Origin: Bin87 sp965204685
GTDB taxonomy: Bacteria > Chloroflexota > Dehalococcoidia > Lucifugimonadales > UBA3495
Length of the DNA: 64,000 nt
Direction of reading: 5' to 3'
NCBI GenBank assembly: GCA_965204685.1
Contig: OZ242004.1
Location: 1,550,001-1,614,000, forward strand
Position 1 is the stretch's first letter. Each line of letters begins with the position of its first letter. This document shows, piece by piece, positions 19,518 to 29,134 of this stretch. The notes under the pieces were generated by a model. It saw only the letters and a list, made by a program, of their open reading frames with translations. It was not told the DNA's origin and did no database searches. The position numbers and the translations under genes were made by a program.

Positions 19518-20028
19518 CCGTTGGGCGTAGCGCCCCAACCGTTGTTGGGTGTGCCCTTGGGACACGAACAGCGCGCCCGCCCACAACTCGATGGTCGCCG
19601 ATTTCTGCTCCGAGGTCAGGAGCGGGCCTACTACTGGCGCCACGACGGCCTCACGCTGATGGGCGCCTGCGACCTCGATCGCGCCGCCGAGCTGGAACCG
19701 CAGACCGTCCGGTTGATGGACCTCCCTACCTACGAAGTATATGGCGCCAGCCGGCTGACTTCCAATAAGGGGTGTTGACGATGACCGTAGTGGTACAGGA
19801 GCTTCGTCGCCGCGGCTCCAACCCCAGGGTCCACGGGCTGGCGCCCTCCGACCCGTGCCCCTCCGACGTTCGCGTCGGCAAGCCGATTCGGGTAGATCTT
19901 CAGAGACATCTGAGCAGCTTCCGAAACTTTGGCGCGATGACGCTTACCTCCGCGGCCTGGCGCAACGGCTTACCAGGCACTCGCTACGGTGGTTGAGCCG
20001 TTAGCCGTCGCCACGGCCGGGCGTTGCC
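19518..20028. other. Interval with no supportable gene
   Basis: Short open frames exist here, including one ending near 19778, but none has a ribosome-binding site plus a recognisable domain. The interval separates two mobile or decayed segments. Confidence 0.5.
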
Positions 20029-20229
20029 TTACTTGGCGCCCAATTTCGCCCGCACTTCGTCAACTTCGGCGTTGCCCAGGATGCGGAACACGTTGATGCT
20101 CCGATCCTCCACGGCTACGCCCCTGATGGCGTGGCGGCCGTTCTTCATCGTGACTAACTCCATGGAGTCCTCGGCGATGTCGACCTTCCGCTTGAGCTTG
20201 ACCGAGTAGGCTTGTAGGGGCCATTCCAT
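20029..20229 (-). CDS. DUF5679-like small protein lacking the zinc-ribbon cysteines
   Basis: A 66-aa protein preceded by AAAGGAG eight bases before the ATG at 20229; a GTG three codons upstream is too close to that site. The segment AYSVKLKRKVDIAEDSMEL, then VTMKNGRHAIRGV, follows the DUF5679 pattern, where the family usually has AYCVKC before TMKNGR and GVCPVCGTKMFRI after. Here Ser and Leu replace the first Cys pair, and the second pair is lost in GVAVEDRSINVFRI, so zinc cannot be bound in the usual way. The reading frame is intact. Function unknown. Confidence 0.6.
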   Translation of the reverse strand: MEWPLQAYSVKLKRKVDIAEDSMELVTMKNGRHAIRGVAVEDRSINVFRILGNAEVDEVRAKLGAK

Positions 20230-20381
20230 GATTTTCACTCCTTTGATGAGGTGGATTTCGCGCCGGCCGGAGCCGAGATTTCCCCGGCGGCATCGCGGTC
20301 TGCTTTGCTGGCGGGAACGGGTCGCCCCCGGAGCGGCAGATCGTTTTACGCCAACCTTTGCTGACTCGTCAACATGGCCGC

Positions 20382-21570
20382 GCCCTCACGCGTACCCGGT
20401 TTGGTGGCGTTTGATGGTGAAGAGGTTGTGAGGTGGGTCGGGTGTAGCGAGGTAGAATTCGTAACCCAGGTGCAGGATGCCCAACTTCCCACGGGAGCAC
20501 ACCTGGCGTCGGAAGGTTGGAGATGCCCGCATCCCCATCAATATCAGCAGGCAGCAGGCCAAAAGCAGGGCCACCAGCAACCGTTGCAGCCGGTCGGTGG
20601 TGGTTACGGTGCTCCGGTTCAGCGCGAAGCGTTGCTTACCATCCTTGAAGTACTGCTCCGGCTGCATCCGCTTCCGATACATGCGCACCGCCTGGCGAGG
20701 GTCAGCCAAGGATGTGGCCAGATACCAGGGCTCCCGATGTCCTCGAGCCCAGTAGAGCACCAGATTGATCACCACCGCGCCGTCGGATCGGTAAAGGGTG
20801 CGAGGCCAGAACAGGATACGGCCTTTACGCAGCCGATAGTCTCGTAACCGACCCCGATAGTCGGCGCCCTGGACCACCACATCGCCCCTGAGGCGAACCA
20901 CGTAGTCCACGGGGTAGCCGGTGTGGCGGGGCATCCGTTGCAGAAAGTGGATGAGGCTGGCCCGTCCGAAACCGCGGTCAGCCAACAGCAGCGGGCGGAT
21001 GGTGGAGGGCAAATGGCGTAACAACCGCCCGATGAAGAACTCCTCCACTCGGTTCTGGGAAGGATCCAACTCTGCCGGCGTGGACACCCAGCTGAGCAGG
21101 GGCAACCCCCGACCCCGAAAACAGACCGCAGCGAACAAACCGTTTCGCCCCTGACCCAGATCGGACCAGTCGATCATCATCGGAACCCGCCCCTGCAATC
21201 CGGCCGCCTGACAGATTGGTTCCAACAGCGCCGTCTGCACCGCCATGGTGTCAAAGCCGGTGTTGGACAGAAAGCGAAACGGTCGCTTCTTACGCTGATG
21301 ATGCGAATAGGGTAATTGGGTCCGCCAGGCCCGCACCAACACCGATATAGCCAGGGCACGACGCTCCAGAATAGCCACCGTGAGCAGGGCCAGATTGGTC
21401 CGACGGGTGGCGCGAAATTGCGGCAATGCGTCGTTCAGAAAGGTGGCGATGCGGTGATACCATGACATGGGCGGCCTCCCCAGGGCAGGAATGTGGCGGG
21501 TAACCCATTCCCTACCTGGAGAGACCGACCTTTTTCAACCCCTCAACTCAAACTGGGTACGCGTGAGGGC
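20382..21570 (-). mobile_element. IS4-family insertion sequence
   Basis: Inverted repeats of about 22 bp bound the element: 20382-20403 (GCCCTCACGCGTACCCGGTT...) and 21549-21570, differing at one position. One intact transposase fills it. No clear target duplication was found. Confidence 0.85.
20386..21468 (-). CDS. IS4-family transposase
   Basis: A 360-aa DDE transposase. The first catalytic Asp is in MIDWSDLGQG and the second in LLADRGFGR. The Glu lies in the Y-R-E-K signature (YRKRMQPEQYFKDGKQRF), diagnostic for IS4 elements. The last codons lie inside the terminal inverted repeat, so the element end supplies the protein's C-terminus. The frame is uninterrupted and the element may be active. 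Confidence 0.88.
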   Translation of the reverse strand: MSWYHRIATFLNDALPQFRATRRTNLALLTVAILERRALAISVLVRAWRTQLPYSHHQRKKRPFRFLSNTGFDTMAVQTALLEPICQAAGLQGRVPMMIDWSDLGQGRNGLFAAVCFRGRGLPLLSWVSTPAELDPSQNRVEEFFIGRLLRHLPSTIRPLLLADRGFGRASLIHFLQRMPRHTGYPVDYVVRLRGDVVVQGADYRGRLRDYRLRKGRILFWPRTLYRSDGAVVINLVLYWARGHREPWYLATSLADPRQAVRMYRKRMQPEQYFKDGKQRFALNRSTVTTTDRLQRLLVALLLACCLLILMGMRASPTFRRQVCSRGKLGILHLGYEFYLATPDPPHNLFTIKRHQTGYA

Positions 21571-21850
21571 CCCGCCCCGCCACGTTCTGGCCTGGTTTAT
21601 CTCGGTTGTAAAGATACCACTGCCGACCGGTCAGGGGATGTGACTGCACGTTGCCTATCGGAAATGTGGTTCTTGCCGTACGATTGCGATGCGCCGGCCC
21701 TCTGCGGTCGCCGGCCGATTCAACCTTTAGCCCCAATCCACCGAAAGGGCGAGTTTGTCGACGTAGTCAGGGGATCAGAAAGTGCTCCCGGCTTCGGGGA
21801 TAATGGTTTTTGACAAAGAAAACCACCCTGCAACGAGGAGCACCCAACGG

Positions 21851-23230
21851 ATGCTACCACCTGAGTGCCTGGACCGCATCCATATTGCCTTCGACGATCA
21901 CCGCCTGGTAGCCAATGCCGGACTGATTTTGCCCATCACCCTGGCCCATCATCTGGGATTGGGTGAGCTGGCGGAGGGTCATGTTAACCTGGGGGATGCG
22001 CCGGGTCGGGCCAATGTTGGCGACAAGTTGCTGACGCTGGTGGCGTCGGCGTTGGCCGGTGGCGACTGCATTGATGATGATGCCGATACGTTGCGCGCTG
22101 GCGGGACGGGGCAGGTGCTGGGCTGTACTATGAAGGCGCCGTCCACGCTGGGCACGTTCCTGCGGAGTTTCCAGTGGGGCCATGCGCGCCAATTGGATCG
22201 GGTGAGCCGTGAGTTGCTGACCCGAGCCTGGGGTGCTGGTGCAGGTGTCCCGCGTCAACCAGATTTGCCGAATTGTCGTCGATTAGTTTTGCCGGTTCAC
22301 CCCCTCTGACTGGCCCCGCTGTTAGGCTACATCAGTACGGTAGCTGGGGACGTCGAATTCCAGGATGACGGCGTGGTGCACCACCCGGTCAATCGCCGCG
22401 GCGGTGGCCATGGGGTTGGCGAAGATGCGCTCCCACTCGGAGAAGACCAGATTGGACGTGATGCCCAGCGACCTCCGCTGGGGGCGCGACGCACTTCCTG
22501 AGTGAAACCATCAGCCGAGTGCGCTACGCCAAAGCCAAAGGTCAACTCATCCGCATCAGGTTGACGGGCCGACAGCGGGTTCTACTCCCACCCCATTGTG
22601 GCCATCTGCCCCGATAAGGGTGTCCGCTTTCCCACCACCATTCGCCAGCACCCAAGCGTGGACCATCTCATCGAGGCCAATACCCCAGGCGGAGTGGACG
22701 CCCGTACCATAATGGATGGGCAGCGCCGCCGACGTGGCCAAAACTGAATACACACCATTGGGCAGTGAACCCGACGCCGTGCCCGTGCGTCTCATCGTGC
22801 GAAGGGTGAAACCCACTCCCGGCTCGCAACTGATCCTTTTCTCAACTACAGCTACCACGCCTTCATCACCGACCGGGAAGGCAGCACCCTGGATGTGGAG
22901 GCCGATCGTCGCCGCCACGCCGAGATCGCCATTCGCGGTCTGAAGTACAGCGTGGGGCTCAACCATCTACCGTCGGGCCGTTTCCACGCCAGCGCCGCTT
23001 GGCTGACCGTCCAAGTGATGGCTCACAACCTGGCACGCCGGACGACGCGCATCGGCCTGGGCGAGCCGGTGGTCACCACCAAGACCCTCAGACGGCGCTT
23101 CTTCTCCTTGGCCGGACGCATCACCAGCAAGGCCCGCCGGCTCACCCTACATCTGCCCCAAGGCTGGCCCTGGCAAAACCAGCTCATCTCCGCACTGGCG
23201 AGACTGCGTGGCCTCCCACTCCCTTCTTGA
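21851..23230 (+). pseudogene. IS1380-family transposase pseudogene, copy 1
   Basis: The N-terminal part (RIHIAFDDHRLVANAGLILP, ALAGGDCIDDDADTLRAGG and APSTLGTFLRSFQWGHARQ) is intact to about 22245. The istB scrap then replaces the middle, including the first catalytic region. The frame resumes after 22490 in pieces (LSETISRVRYAK) and is readable again from 22895 (HAEIAIRGLKYSVGLNHLPS) to the stop at 23230. The comparison is to the fuller copy at 60164-61496. Confidence 0.85.
22246..22475 (-). pseudogene. IS21 istB end fragment nested in IS1380
   Basis: This 230-bp segment is a near copy of 12385-12614. It encodes, on the minus strand, the IstB C-terminal piece (ITSNLVFSEWERIFANPMAT, AAIDRVVHHAVILEFDVP). 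It sits where the IS1380 transposase loses its central region, so an IS21-type insertion followed by internal deletion is the simplest reading. Confidence 0.8.
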
Positions 23231-23496
23231 CTGCGCCCTCGGCCTTTGACCTGCCCACCATGACGCCACACTCTTGGCCCAGGCGCGCCCAGGTTGGACT
23301 CCTGACGGTCTCCGCCTGCAATATGCGCTGAAAATCGCCCAGCCCCGCTACTACAGGCCGTCAACATCCCTCTGGCGTGGGTCGTCACGCTCCGCATCGT
23401 CCATTTCATCGGCATCGGGTCTCCGCCAGCCCGATCCCCGGTCCCTCATCCCTTGTCTGACGGCCGCCGCGATATTCCTTCGGTGGATTTGGGTTT

Positions 23497-23760
23497 AGGG
23501 GCTGGTCGACATCGTCACGGGCGGATCTCCCGAGGGCGATTTCAGGGCACGAAAGATGCACGACAACTTTGAACTAACGGAACACAAGAGATGGACTGCA
23601 AGACATGATCTCCGTTTGTCTTCCGGGCATGTTGAGAATACCGATATCAGAGAAACCCGCGGTTGCTTGACCAATTATCGGTAAACGGTGTAAGTTGATG
23701 CGGCATTAATCGTAATCACTGAAATGCATAATGCATTTTTCCGTCAGTTGGAGGCGTCGA
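23497..23760. promoter_or_regulatory. Upstream region of the peptide importer operon
   Basis: No gene is apparent. AT-rich sequence at about 23640-23730 precedes a TTGGAGGCG ribosome-binding site at 23748-23756. A promoter is expected here, but I could not fix its -35 and -10 boxes. Confidence 0.4.
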
Positions 23761-25446
23761 ATGTCGTTGAAAGCGGTTCTGGCCGGTTCCGCGTCCCTGC
23801 TGTTGGCTTTGGTAGTGGCTTGTGGTGGCGCCGCCCCTGCAGGGCCAGTAACGCCCGCAGAGCCGGTTGTGATTGAGAAAGAGGTCATCAAAGAGGTCCC
23901 GCGTGACGTCGTAGTCGAGAAGGAAGTAGAAGTAATCAGGGAAGTGACCAAGGAAGTGCCAGTAGTCAGAGAGGTGGTGCGGGAAGCTCCGAGCGAACCG
24001 GACCGTCGCCCGGGGAAAATCAGTTGGACCTCCGGTCAGTCCCTGGCCTCTCCTGATTCTCACGTTTGGGCTGTAGGCGGTGATTTCCAGATATTCAGGA
24101 ACACGTTTGAAGGGATTACCCAGGACACGGGTTACGGTACCTCCGGACCTGCCCTTGCGGAAGACTGGTCACTCGACCCGGACGACGTAACCTGGACGTT
24201 CAACCTGCGGAGAGACGTTAACTTCCACAATGGCGATCCGGTTACCGCCGAGGACGTCCGGTTCTCGATCTTGAGACTCAGGGACAGCCCCACCGGCAAC
24301 TTGAAATTCCAGGCGAGGCATGTCGAGGACGTTATTGTCGTAGACCCCGACACGATACGTCTTGTGACCACAGCGCCTAGTCCCACTAACCTGCTCTTCA
24401 TCGACGCCGGGCGAGTATATAGCGCCAAGCAAGCTGAGCAGGACGGGGAAAGGTTCTTCGAGAGTTTCATCGGCACCGGCCCCTGGAAGTTCGACGAATG
24501 GGTCCCGGGCACCAAGTTCAGTTGGACGCGAAATGATGATTGGTGGGGAGAGTTCGCCGATGGTGCGGCCACCACTCTCGAGCATCGACCGATCCCGGAA
24601 CCCGCCACTGCGGTGGCTGCCGTGCTCTCGGGCGGTGTGGACATCGTGATCCGGCTGGCCAACGAACCCGCCGAAAAATTTGACGAGGCCGCCGGGTACC
24701 ACTCGGTGTCCCGACCTTCAAATGCCAACACCGCCTTTTGTGTAAAGGCGGATACCCCTCCATTCAATGATGCGAAGCTGAGGCTCGCAATGGACTACGC
24801 AATCGATAGGAAAAGCATCGTCGAGGACATCACCGGGTTCGGCACGGCGCTGGCGGTTCGATCCTCGCCAGACTCCCCCTGGACTCCGCCGGAACTGGAA
24901 CCCCGGTTCTTCGACGCCGAAAAGGTGCAGCAACTGGTCTCCGAGTCCAATTATGACGACATGGAATTCAGGTTCATTACTCGCACTCGTCGTACCCCGA
25001 AGGACGTGGAGATCGCCGAGTTTATGACTGCAACCTGGAAGCAGCTTGGCCTGAACGCGACCCTCGAGGTACTGGGCGACGCGGCGTTTTCGCAACGGCG
25101 TAAGGGAGGCGATTACGAGATCTTCCTCACGTCGTGGGGACTTTCTAATCCTCCACACAATTTCAACGCTCACATGATCGGCCATCAGATCGGGTACCAC
25201 GCCACGCATCCCGACTTCCAGGAGTTGACTGAGGCGATGGCCACGGAGATGGACCCGGTGAAGTTCGATGCGATGGTGCAGGATATCCAGCGTTACCTTT
25301 ACAACGACCCGGCCTGCTATCACATCTTCACGTACCCCAACCTCTATGGGGTCTCAGACCGTATACAGGAGTTGGTCAACATCCCCGGGGAGATATACAT
25401 CCAGTACGACCAGACCGTGTTGGCGCCGCACGCCCGAGGCCAATAG
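23761..25446 (+). CDS. Oligopeptide-type ABC transporter substrate-binding lipoprotein
   Basis: A 561-aa SBP_bac_5 (DppA/OppA-like) protein. The signal peptide ends in a lipobox LVVAC with Cys21 as the lipidated residue. A stretch of about 40 residues rich in Glu, Lys and Val follows (EKEV and REV repeats), a coiled or rigid spacer common in Chloroflexota lipoproteins. The core has ALAEDWSLDPDDVTWTFNLR, then FHNGDPVTAEDVRFS and GTGPWKF, typical of the family. The start at 23761 follows TTGGAGGCG; an upstream in-frame ATG at 23731 is less likely. It would deliver peptides or similar solutes to the two permeases downstream. Confidence 0.93.
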   Translation: MSLKAVLAGSASLLLALVVACGGAAPAGPVTPAEPVVIEKEVIKEVPRDVVVEKEVEVIREVTKEVPVVREVVREAPSEPDRRPGKISWTSGQSLASPDSHVWAVGGDFQIFRNTFEGITQDTGYGTSGPALAEDWSLDPDDVTWTFNLRRDVNFHNGDPVTAEDVRFSILRLRDSPTGNLKFQARHVEDVIVVDPDTIRLVTTAPSPTNLLFIDAGRVYSAKQAEQDGERFFESFIGTGPWKFDEWVPGTKFSWTRNDDWWGEFADGAATTLEHRPIPEPATAVAAVLSGGVDIVIRLANEPAEKFDEAAGYHSVSRPSNANTAFCVKADTPPFNDAKLRLAMDYAIDRKSIVEDITGFGTALAVRSSPDSPWTPPELEPRFFDAEKVQQLVSESNYDDMEFRFITRTRRTPKDVEIAEFMTATWKQLGLNATLEVLGDAAFSQRRKGGDYEIFLTSWGLSNPPHNFNAHMIGHQIGYHATHPDFQELTEAMATEMDPVKFDAMVQDIQRYLYNDPACYHIFTYPNLYGVSDRIQELVNIPGEIYIQYDQTVLAPHARGQ

Positions 25447-25565
25447 GGCACGATGGGCGTCGGAGAAACAACGCGATCTGCCGGTATCGGGTTCGCCAAT
25501 CGTAAGCGTCAAAGACCGGATGATGCCGTCGTGTCCGCTTCCGGGTTCGGATAGGGGAAAAGCTT

Positions 25566-26501
25566 ATGTTGCGCTATGCGCGGAGGAGAGCTCTTACCAG
25601 CGTGATATCGATCCTGGGCGTTTCGGTCATCGCTTTTCTCCTCCCGCGTTTGGCCCCCGGAGACCCCGCGTTAATTCTCATGTCGGACGACGCTACTGAC
25701 GAGATCATTGAGCAAACGCGGGAATTCTGGGGGCTGAATAAGCCCCTGTACGAACAGTATTACGTGTTCATCGTGCGCGCCGTTCAGCTCGATTTGGGCA
25801 CGTCGTTGGTCACGGGAAGGTCAACTATCGAAACCGTGAAGGACTTCTTCCCCAATACCATCAAGCTGGCTCTGGTGGCTTGGGTCTGGTCCGTCATCGT
25901 GTCTATCCCGCTGGGTATCCTGGCCGCCCTGAACAGAAACAAAATCCTCGACATAATCATCAGACTGTTCGCAATGTTGGGCCGGGGAATGCCTAACTTC
26001 TGGCTGGGGATAATGCTGATTCTCCTGTTCGCCGTAGTCTGGAACATCCTGCCGGCCTTCGGCATAGGAGAGGGTTTCTTCGATCAGGCCAAGCATCTGA
26101 TATTGCCGGGATTCGTGCTGGGATCGTCTTTCATGGCGCTCCTTGTGCGCATGGTCCGTTCGGAAATGTTGGAGGTTCTCAACGAAGACTACGTCAGGAC
26201 GGCCCGGGCCAAGGGGCTTGCCAACCGGGTCGTCATTTACAGGCACGCCTTGAGGAATGCTTTGATCCCGGTCGTCACCATATTGGGGTTGGAAATCGGC
26301 GGCCTGATCGGCGGCTCCATCATCACCGAGACCGTGTTCGCCTACCCTGGCCTCGGCCGGCTCACTGTACAGAGCATCCAGGGGCTCGATTACCCTATGG
26401 TCCAGACCTTGGTGCTTATTTTTGCGCTGATCTACATATCGGCAAGCTTCATTGTTGACATCATTTACGGCTACCTCGACCCGCGCATCCGCTATCAGTA
26501 G
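25566..26501 (+). CDS. DppB/OppB-like ABC transporter permease
   Basis: A 311-aa inner permease with about six membrane helices. The cytoplasmic EAA loop (DYVRTARAKGLANRVVIYRH, then ALRNALIPVVTILGLEIG) contacts the ATPase in this family. The N-terminal segment with SVIAFLLPRLAPGDPA is characteristic of the OppB subunit. It follows the binding protein by 119 bp and precedes the second permease by 50 bp. Confidence 0.93.
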   Translation: MLRYARRRALTSVISILGVSVIAFLLPRLAPGDPALILMSDDATDEIIEQTREFWGLNKPLYEQYYVFIVRAVQLDLGTSLVTGRSTIETVKDFFPNTIKLALVAWVWSVIVSIPLGILAALNRNKILDIIIRLFAMLGRGMPNFWLGIMLILLFAVVWNILPAFGIGEGFFDQAKHLILPGFVLGSSFMALLVRMVRSEMLEVLNEDYVRTARAKGLANRVVIYRHALRNALIPVVTILGLEIGGLIGGSIITETVFAYPGLGRLTVQSIQGLDYPMVQTLVLIFALIYISASFIVDIIYGYLDPRIRYQ

Positions 26502-26551
26502 ATCGTTTTGGGGTCGTTGCGTTATCTCAGGGTGCGACCGGTAACGACGCT

Positions 26552-27448
26552 ATGATCCAATCGGCGCCTCCTCTTTCTTCCGAAAGGACGGGCAGATCCG
26601 TGCCCAGGAACCTGAAGCGGTTCCTGGGCGAACGAAGCCTGCTCCTCGGAGCCGCCGTGCTGATCGTGGTGGGTCTCATGGCTGTGGCCGCCCCCGTGGT
26701 TTCCCCCCACGACCCGAACGCTATGAAGCCGGCGGACAGACTTTCGGAACCGGGATTCGCGTCCGGCGGCGACCCGGCCTACCTTTTCGGCACCGATTTT
26801 CTGGGACGAGACGTGCTTAGCCGCATCATTTTCGGCGCTCGCGTGTCCCTAGTGGTGGGAGTGTTCGCAGTCTTGGGCGCTGGATCCATCGGCGTCGTCG
26901 TGGGAGCCATCGCGGGATACTACGGCAAGTGGGTCGACGAGGTCTTGATGCGGCTGGTGGACATGGGGCTTGCCGTGCCCGGACTTCTGCTGGCGTTGGT
27001 GGTCGTGATGCTGCTGGGCGCCGGGATGTGGAACGTGGTGCTGGTACTTAGCGCAACCGGCTGGTTGGGGTTCGCGCGCGTAACCCGGGGTGTAACGCTG
27101 AGCGTCAAAGAGCGCGATTTCATCCTGGCCGCCCGTAGTTACGGGGCGGCGGACTCCCGCATTATCACCCGGCACTTGATACCAAACCTGATAGCTCCGA
27201 TTATTGTCCTTGGCAGTCAGCAATTGGGAGTTTTCATCTATGCTGAGTCATCCCTGTCCTTTCTGGGTCTCGGGGTTCCGCTGGACACCCCAACTTGGGG
27301 CAGCATGATTGCCCAGGGCAGGTCGTATCTCGACACGTCCTGGTGGGTGAGCACCCTTCCCGGAATCGTACTGACCATCACGGTGCTCGGCGCTTTCTAC
27401 TTCGGTGATGGATTGCGGGACGCGTTAGATCCGCGGCTAAGAAGATAG
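26552..27448 (+). CDS. DppC/OppC-like ABC transporter permease
   Basis: A 298-aa permease with the OppC N-terminal layout: a soluble stretch, one helix, then HDPNAMKPADRL and LFGTDFLGRDVLSRIIFGAR. The EAA loop is DFILAARSYGAADSRIITRH. It pairs with the upstream DppB-like subunit. The DppD/DppF-type ATPase genes that usually follow are absent: 47 bp after the stop lies a solo Tn3 terminal repeat, then an IS982-like element. The importer would need ATPases encoded elsewhere. Confidence 0.92.
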   Translation: MIQSAPPLSSERTGRSVPRNLKRFLGERSLLLGAAVLIVVGLMAVAAPVVSPHDPNAMKPADRLSEPGFASGGDPAYLFGTDFLGRDVLSRIIFGARVSLVVGVFAVLGAGSIGVVVGAIAGYYGKWVDEVLMRLVDMGLAVPGLLLALVVVMLLGAGMWNVVLVLSATGWLGFARVTRGVTLSVKERDFILAARSYGAADSRIITRHLIPNLIAPIIVLGSQQLGVFIYAESSLSFLGLGVPLDTPTWGSMIAQGRSYLDTSWWVSTLPGIVLTITVLGAFYFGDGLRDALDPRLRR

Positions 27449-27494
27449 ATACACACATTGCGCGCTTGAGCCCAGCCGTACAACCAGCCCATCA

Positions 27495-27532
27495 CAGGTC
27501 GATTCCGATAGGGGGCAGAATGGTACGCTAAG
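27495..27532 (+). repeat. Solo Tn3-type terminal repeat
   Basis: Thirty of the inner bases match the Tn3 end at 1870-1907 (core AGGGGGCAGAAT.GTACGCTAAG), whereas the outermost bases have diverged. It lies between the ABC permease and the IS982-like element and marks an earlier insertion or deletion joint. Confidence 0.65.
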
Positions 27533-27556
27533 GGGAAAGGCGCCAGTTGAGTGTGT

Positions 27557-28460
27557 ACTAACCATTGGTGCCGGTTAGAGTCAGAGGGTGAAATGAGCAA
27601 TAGAGCGGTGGATGCGTCCATTAGCGTCTGGTTCCAATCCATTCCATTGCGCCAGGATGTTGAAAGCCGCGACGGTGTAGGCCAGATGGGCGCGGAAACC
27701 CTCCCACACTCGATGGCGCATCTCTTTGGTGTTCCAGACCACGGACATCATGGAGAAGGTGGTTTCCACCGCCATGCGCACGTTCCACTGGCCGCGCTTG
27801 CAGACCTTGACGTTGGCCGGGTCGCCTTGAGCCCGGTGAAAGCCGGTGTCGGTGAGGATAATCATTTGACCGTCGTAGCCAGCGAGCAGGAGCCGAAAAG
27901 TCTGGTCGTGGACATTGGCGCCAGCGCAGTCCCAATCGGTGATCAAGCCCCACTGGTTCTGTACGATGCAGAGCTTGCCACCGCTGATCCAACGGTGGTT
28001 GGACTTGCCTTTCCGGCCGATCTGGTCCGTCCGTCGCCCATCCCGCACGGGATGGCGCAGTTCCACCCCATAGCTGTCGGCCACGCCCAGGACGGTGGGT
28101 TGGGCCAGGAAGTAGCCGGTCCAGTCCTGTTGGGCTTGTAAGCGGCGGAAGAGCCGGGTGCGATGGGGCAGTTTGGGAAAGAGGTGGCCATAGTTGTCTT
28201 TGAGCCAACGGTAGAAAGGCCGCTGCTTGACGTTCTTCATAGCCCAGAGGACACCGATGGTGACCAGTTCGCTGAGCGCGAGGACCGCCTGGGAGTGCTG
28301 GGGCGCCCGCGGCAAGGCATCGTCTATTTTGCAGTACAGTTCGGTGATAAAATCGGCGATGTTCACGAGGTTCCTCCGCTGTGGAGTGTCGTCAACTCAC
28401 AGCATAGTGGAACCTCGTGGCATTTTCACAATAATCTCAAACCAGCACCAATGGTTCCTA
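27557..28460 (-). mobile_element. IS982-like insertion sequence
   Basis: Inverted repeats at 27560-27580 (AACCATTGGTGCCGGTTAGAG) and 28436-28456 differ at few positions and flank a single transposase. Size about 0.9 kb. The family is assigned from the transposase. Confidence 0.7.
27581..28366 (-). CDS. IS982-like transposase
   Basis: A 261-aa DDE transposase. It has the N-terminal YRWLKDNYGHLFPKLPHRTR segment, VLGVADSYGVELRHPVR with the first likely catalytic Asp, and GKSNHRWISGGKLCIVQNQW. LTDTGFHRAQGDP carries the second Asp and RMAVETTFSMM the likely Glu. These match IS982-type enzymes as I recall them. The frame is uninterrupted. The stop codon lies at the edge of the terminal repeat. Confidence 0.72.
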   Translation of the reverse strand: MNIADFITELYCKIDDALPRAPQHSQAVLALSELVTIGVLWAMKNVKQRPFYRWLKDNYGHLFPKLPHRTRLFRRLQAQQDWTGYFLAQPTVLGVADSYGVELRHPVRDGRRTDQIGRKGKSNHRWISGGKLCIVQNQWGLITDWDCAGANVHDQTFRLLLAGYDGQMIILTDTGFHRAQGDPANVKVCKRGQWNVRMAVETTFSMMSVVWNTKEMRHRVWEGFRAHLAYTVAAFNILAQWNGLEPDANGRIHRSIAHFTL

Positions 28461-28540
28461 TACAGTTCGATTTCGGAAATGGAATCTGCGACACGCTGAC
28501 AGCCCGCCGTTGACCGCCGGGGCGGGCACTTCTTGCTGCC

Positions 28541-29128
28541 CTATGGTTTCGTTTGCTGTAGCAACCAAGAAAGGACCCACTCGGCTACAACCACGCCGAA
28601 TATCACACCGCCGAGCGCGATGAGTTCGGCTTTCCATCCTGCCTGAATAACGAGGAATACCAGGATCACCTCCATGGCGACTAGTGCGAAGAGGACAATC
28701 CTCCTGTCTGCTTGATTCGCAATGGTGACACCCAAGCCGAGCGCCGCCGCCATCAGAGCGGCTCCGGCTGTTTGTACTATTGTGCCCCATGGAATCGAGG
28801 CCTCGGCCAAGGGTTCCCATCCTGATAGTAGGATCAGAAAGAACCCAAGGACGTACGGTACTCCCAAGATGGCGGTCGCACGGTTTTTAGAGTTCGACGG
28901 CATTGCCTTCCTCGGCGGCACCAGCAGGTTTGTGGACCAATGGATGGTCCAGATCAGTGCCACCATCAAGAAGAAGACCACCGTGATCGTCCATAATGCC
29001 TTTTCATCCTCGCCTAGTAATGCCAATGTCACCACGATGATGCCGATGGCTATCGCGGCTCCGATAAGCAGTTTGGCGATGGCTATCAACGTCTCGCGCA
29101 TGGATATTGTCTGCACTGACCTGCCCAA
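28541..29128 (-). CDS. Hypothetical multi-helix membrane protein
   Basis: A 195-aa protein with about six hydrophobic segments, beginning IAIAKLLIGAAIAIGIIVVT and ending in VVVAEWVLSWLL. No family recognised. It begins only six bases after the stop of the IS21-split gene, so the two were probably one operon; a shorter start at 29101 is possible. Confidence 0.6.
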   Translation of the reverse strand: MGRSVQTISMRETLIAIAKLLIGAAIAIGIIVVTLALLGEDEKALWTITVVFFLMVALIWTIHWSTNLLVPPRKAMPSNSKNRATAILGVPYVLGFFLILLSGWEPLAEASIPWGTIVQTAGAALMAAALGLGVTIANQADRRIVLFALVAMEVILVFLVIQAGWKAELIALGGVIFGVVVAEWVLSWLLQQTKP

Positions 29129-29134
29129 GCGTTA

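Larger units (their letters stand above)
21728..23496 (+). mobile_element. IS1380-family element, copy 1 (decayed, with nested IS21 scrap)
   Basis: The ends match the IS1380 copies at 38473-39989 and 59907-61620: TAGCCCCAATCCACCGAAAGG at the left and the complement ending GGGTTTA at the right (23477-23496). The internal transposase is broken by a nested 230-bp istB segment and several frameshifts. Confidence 0.75.

Noticed and set aside
23870..24000. Possible DNA tandem repeat
   Set aside because: The repetition comes from the EKEV/REV-rich linker of the lipoprotein, not from a DNA repeat array.
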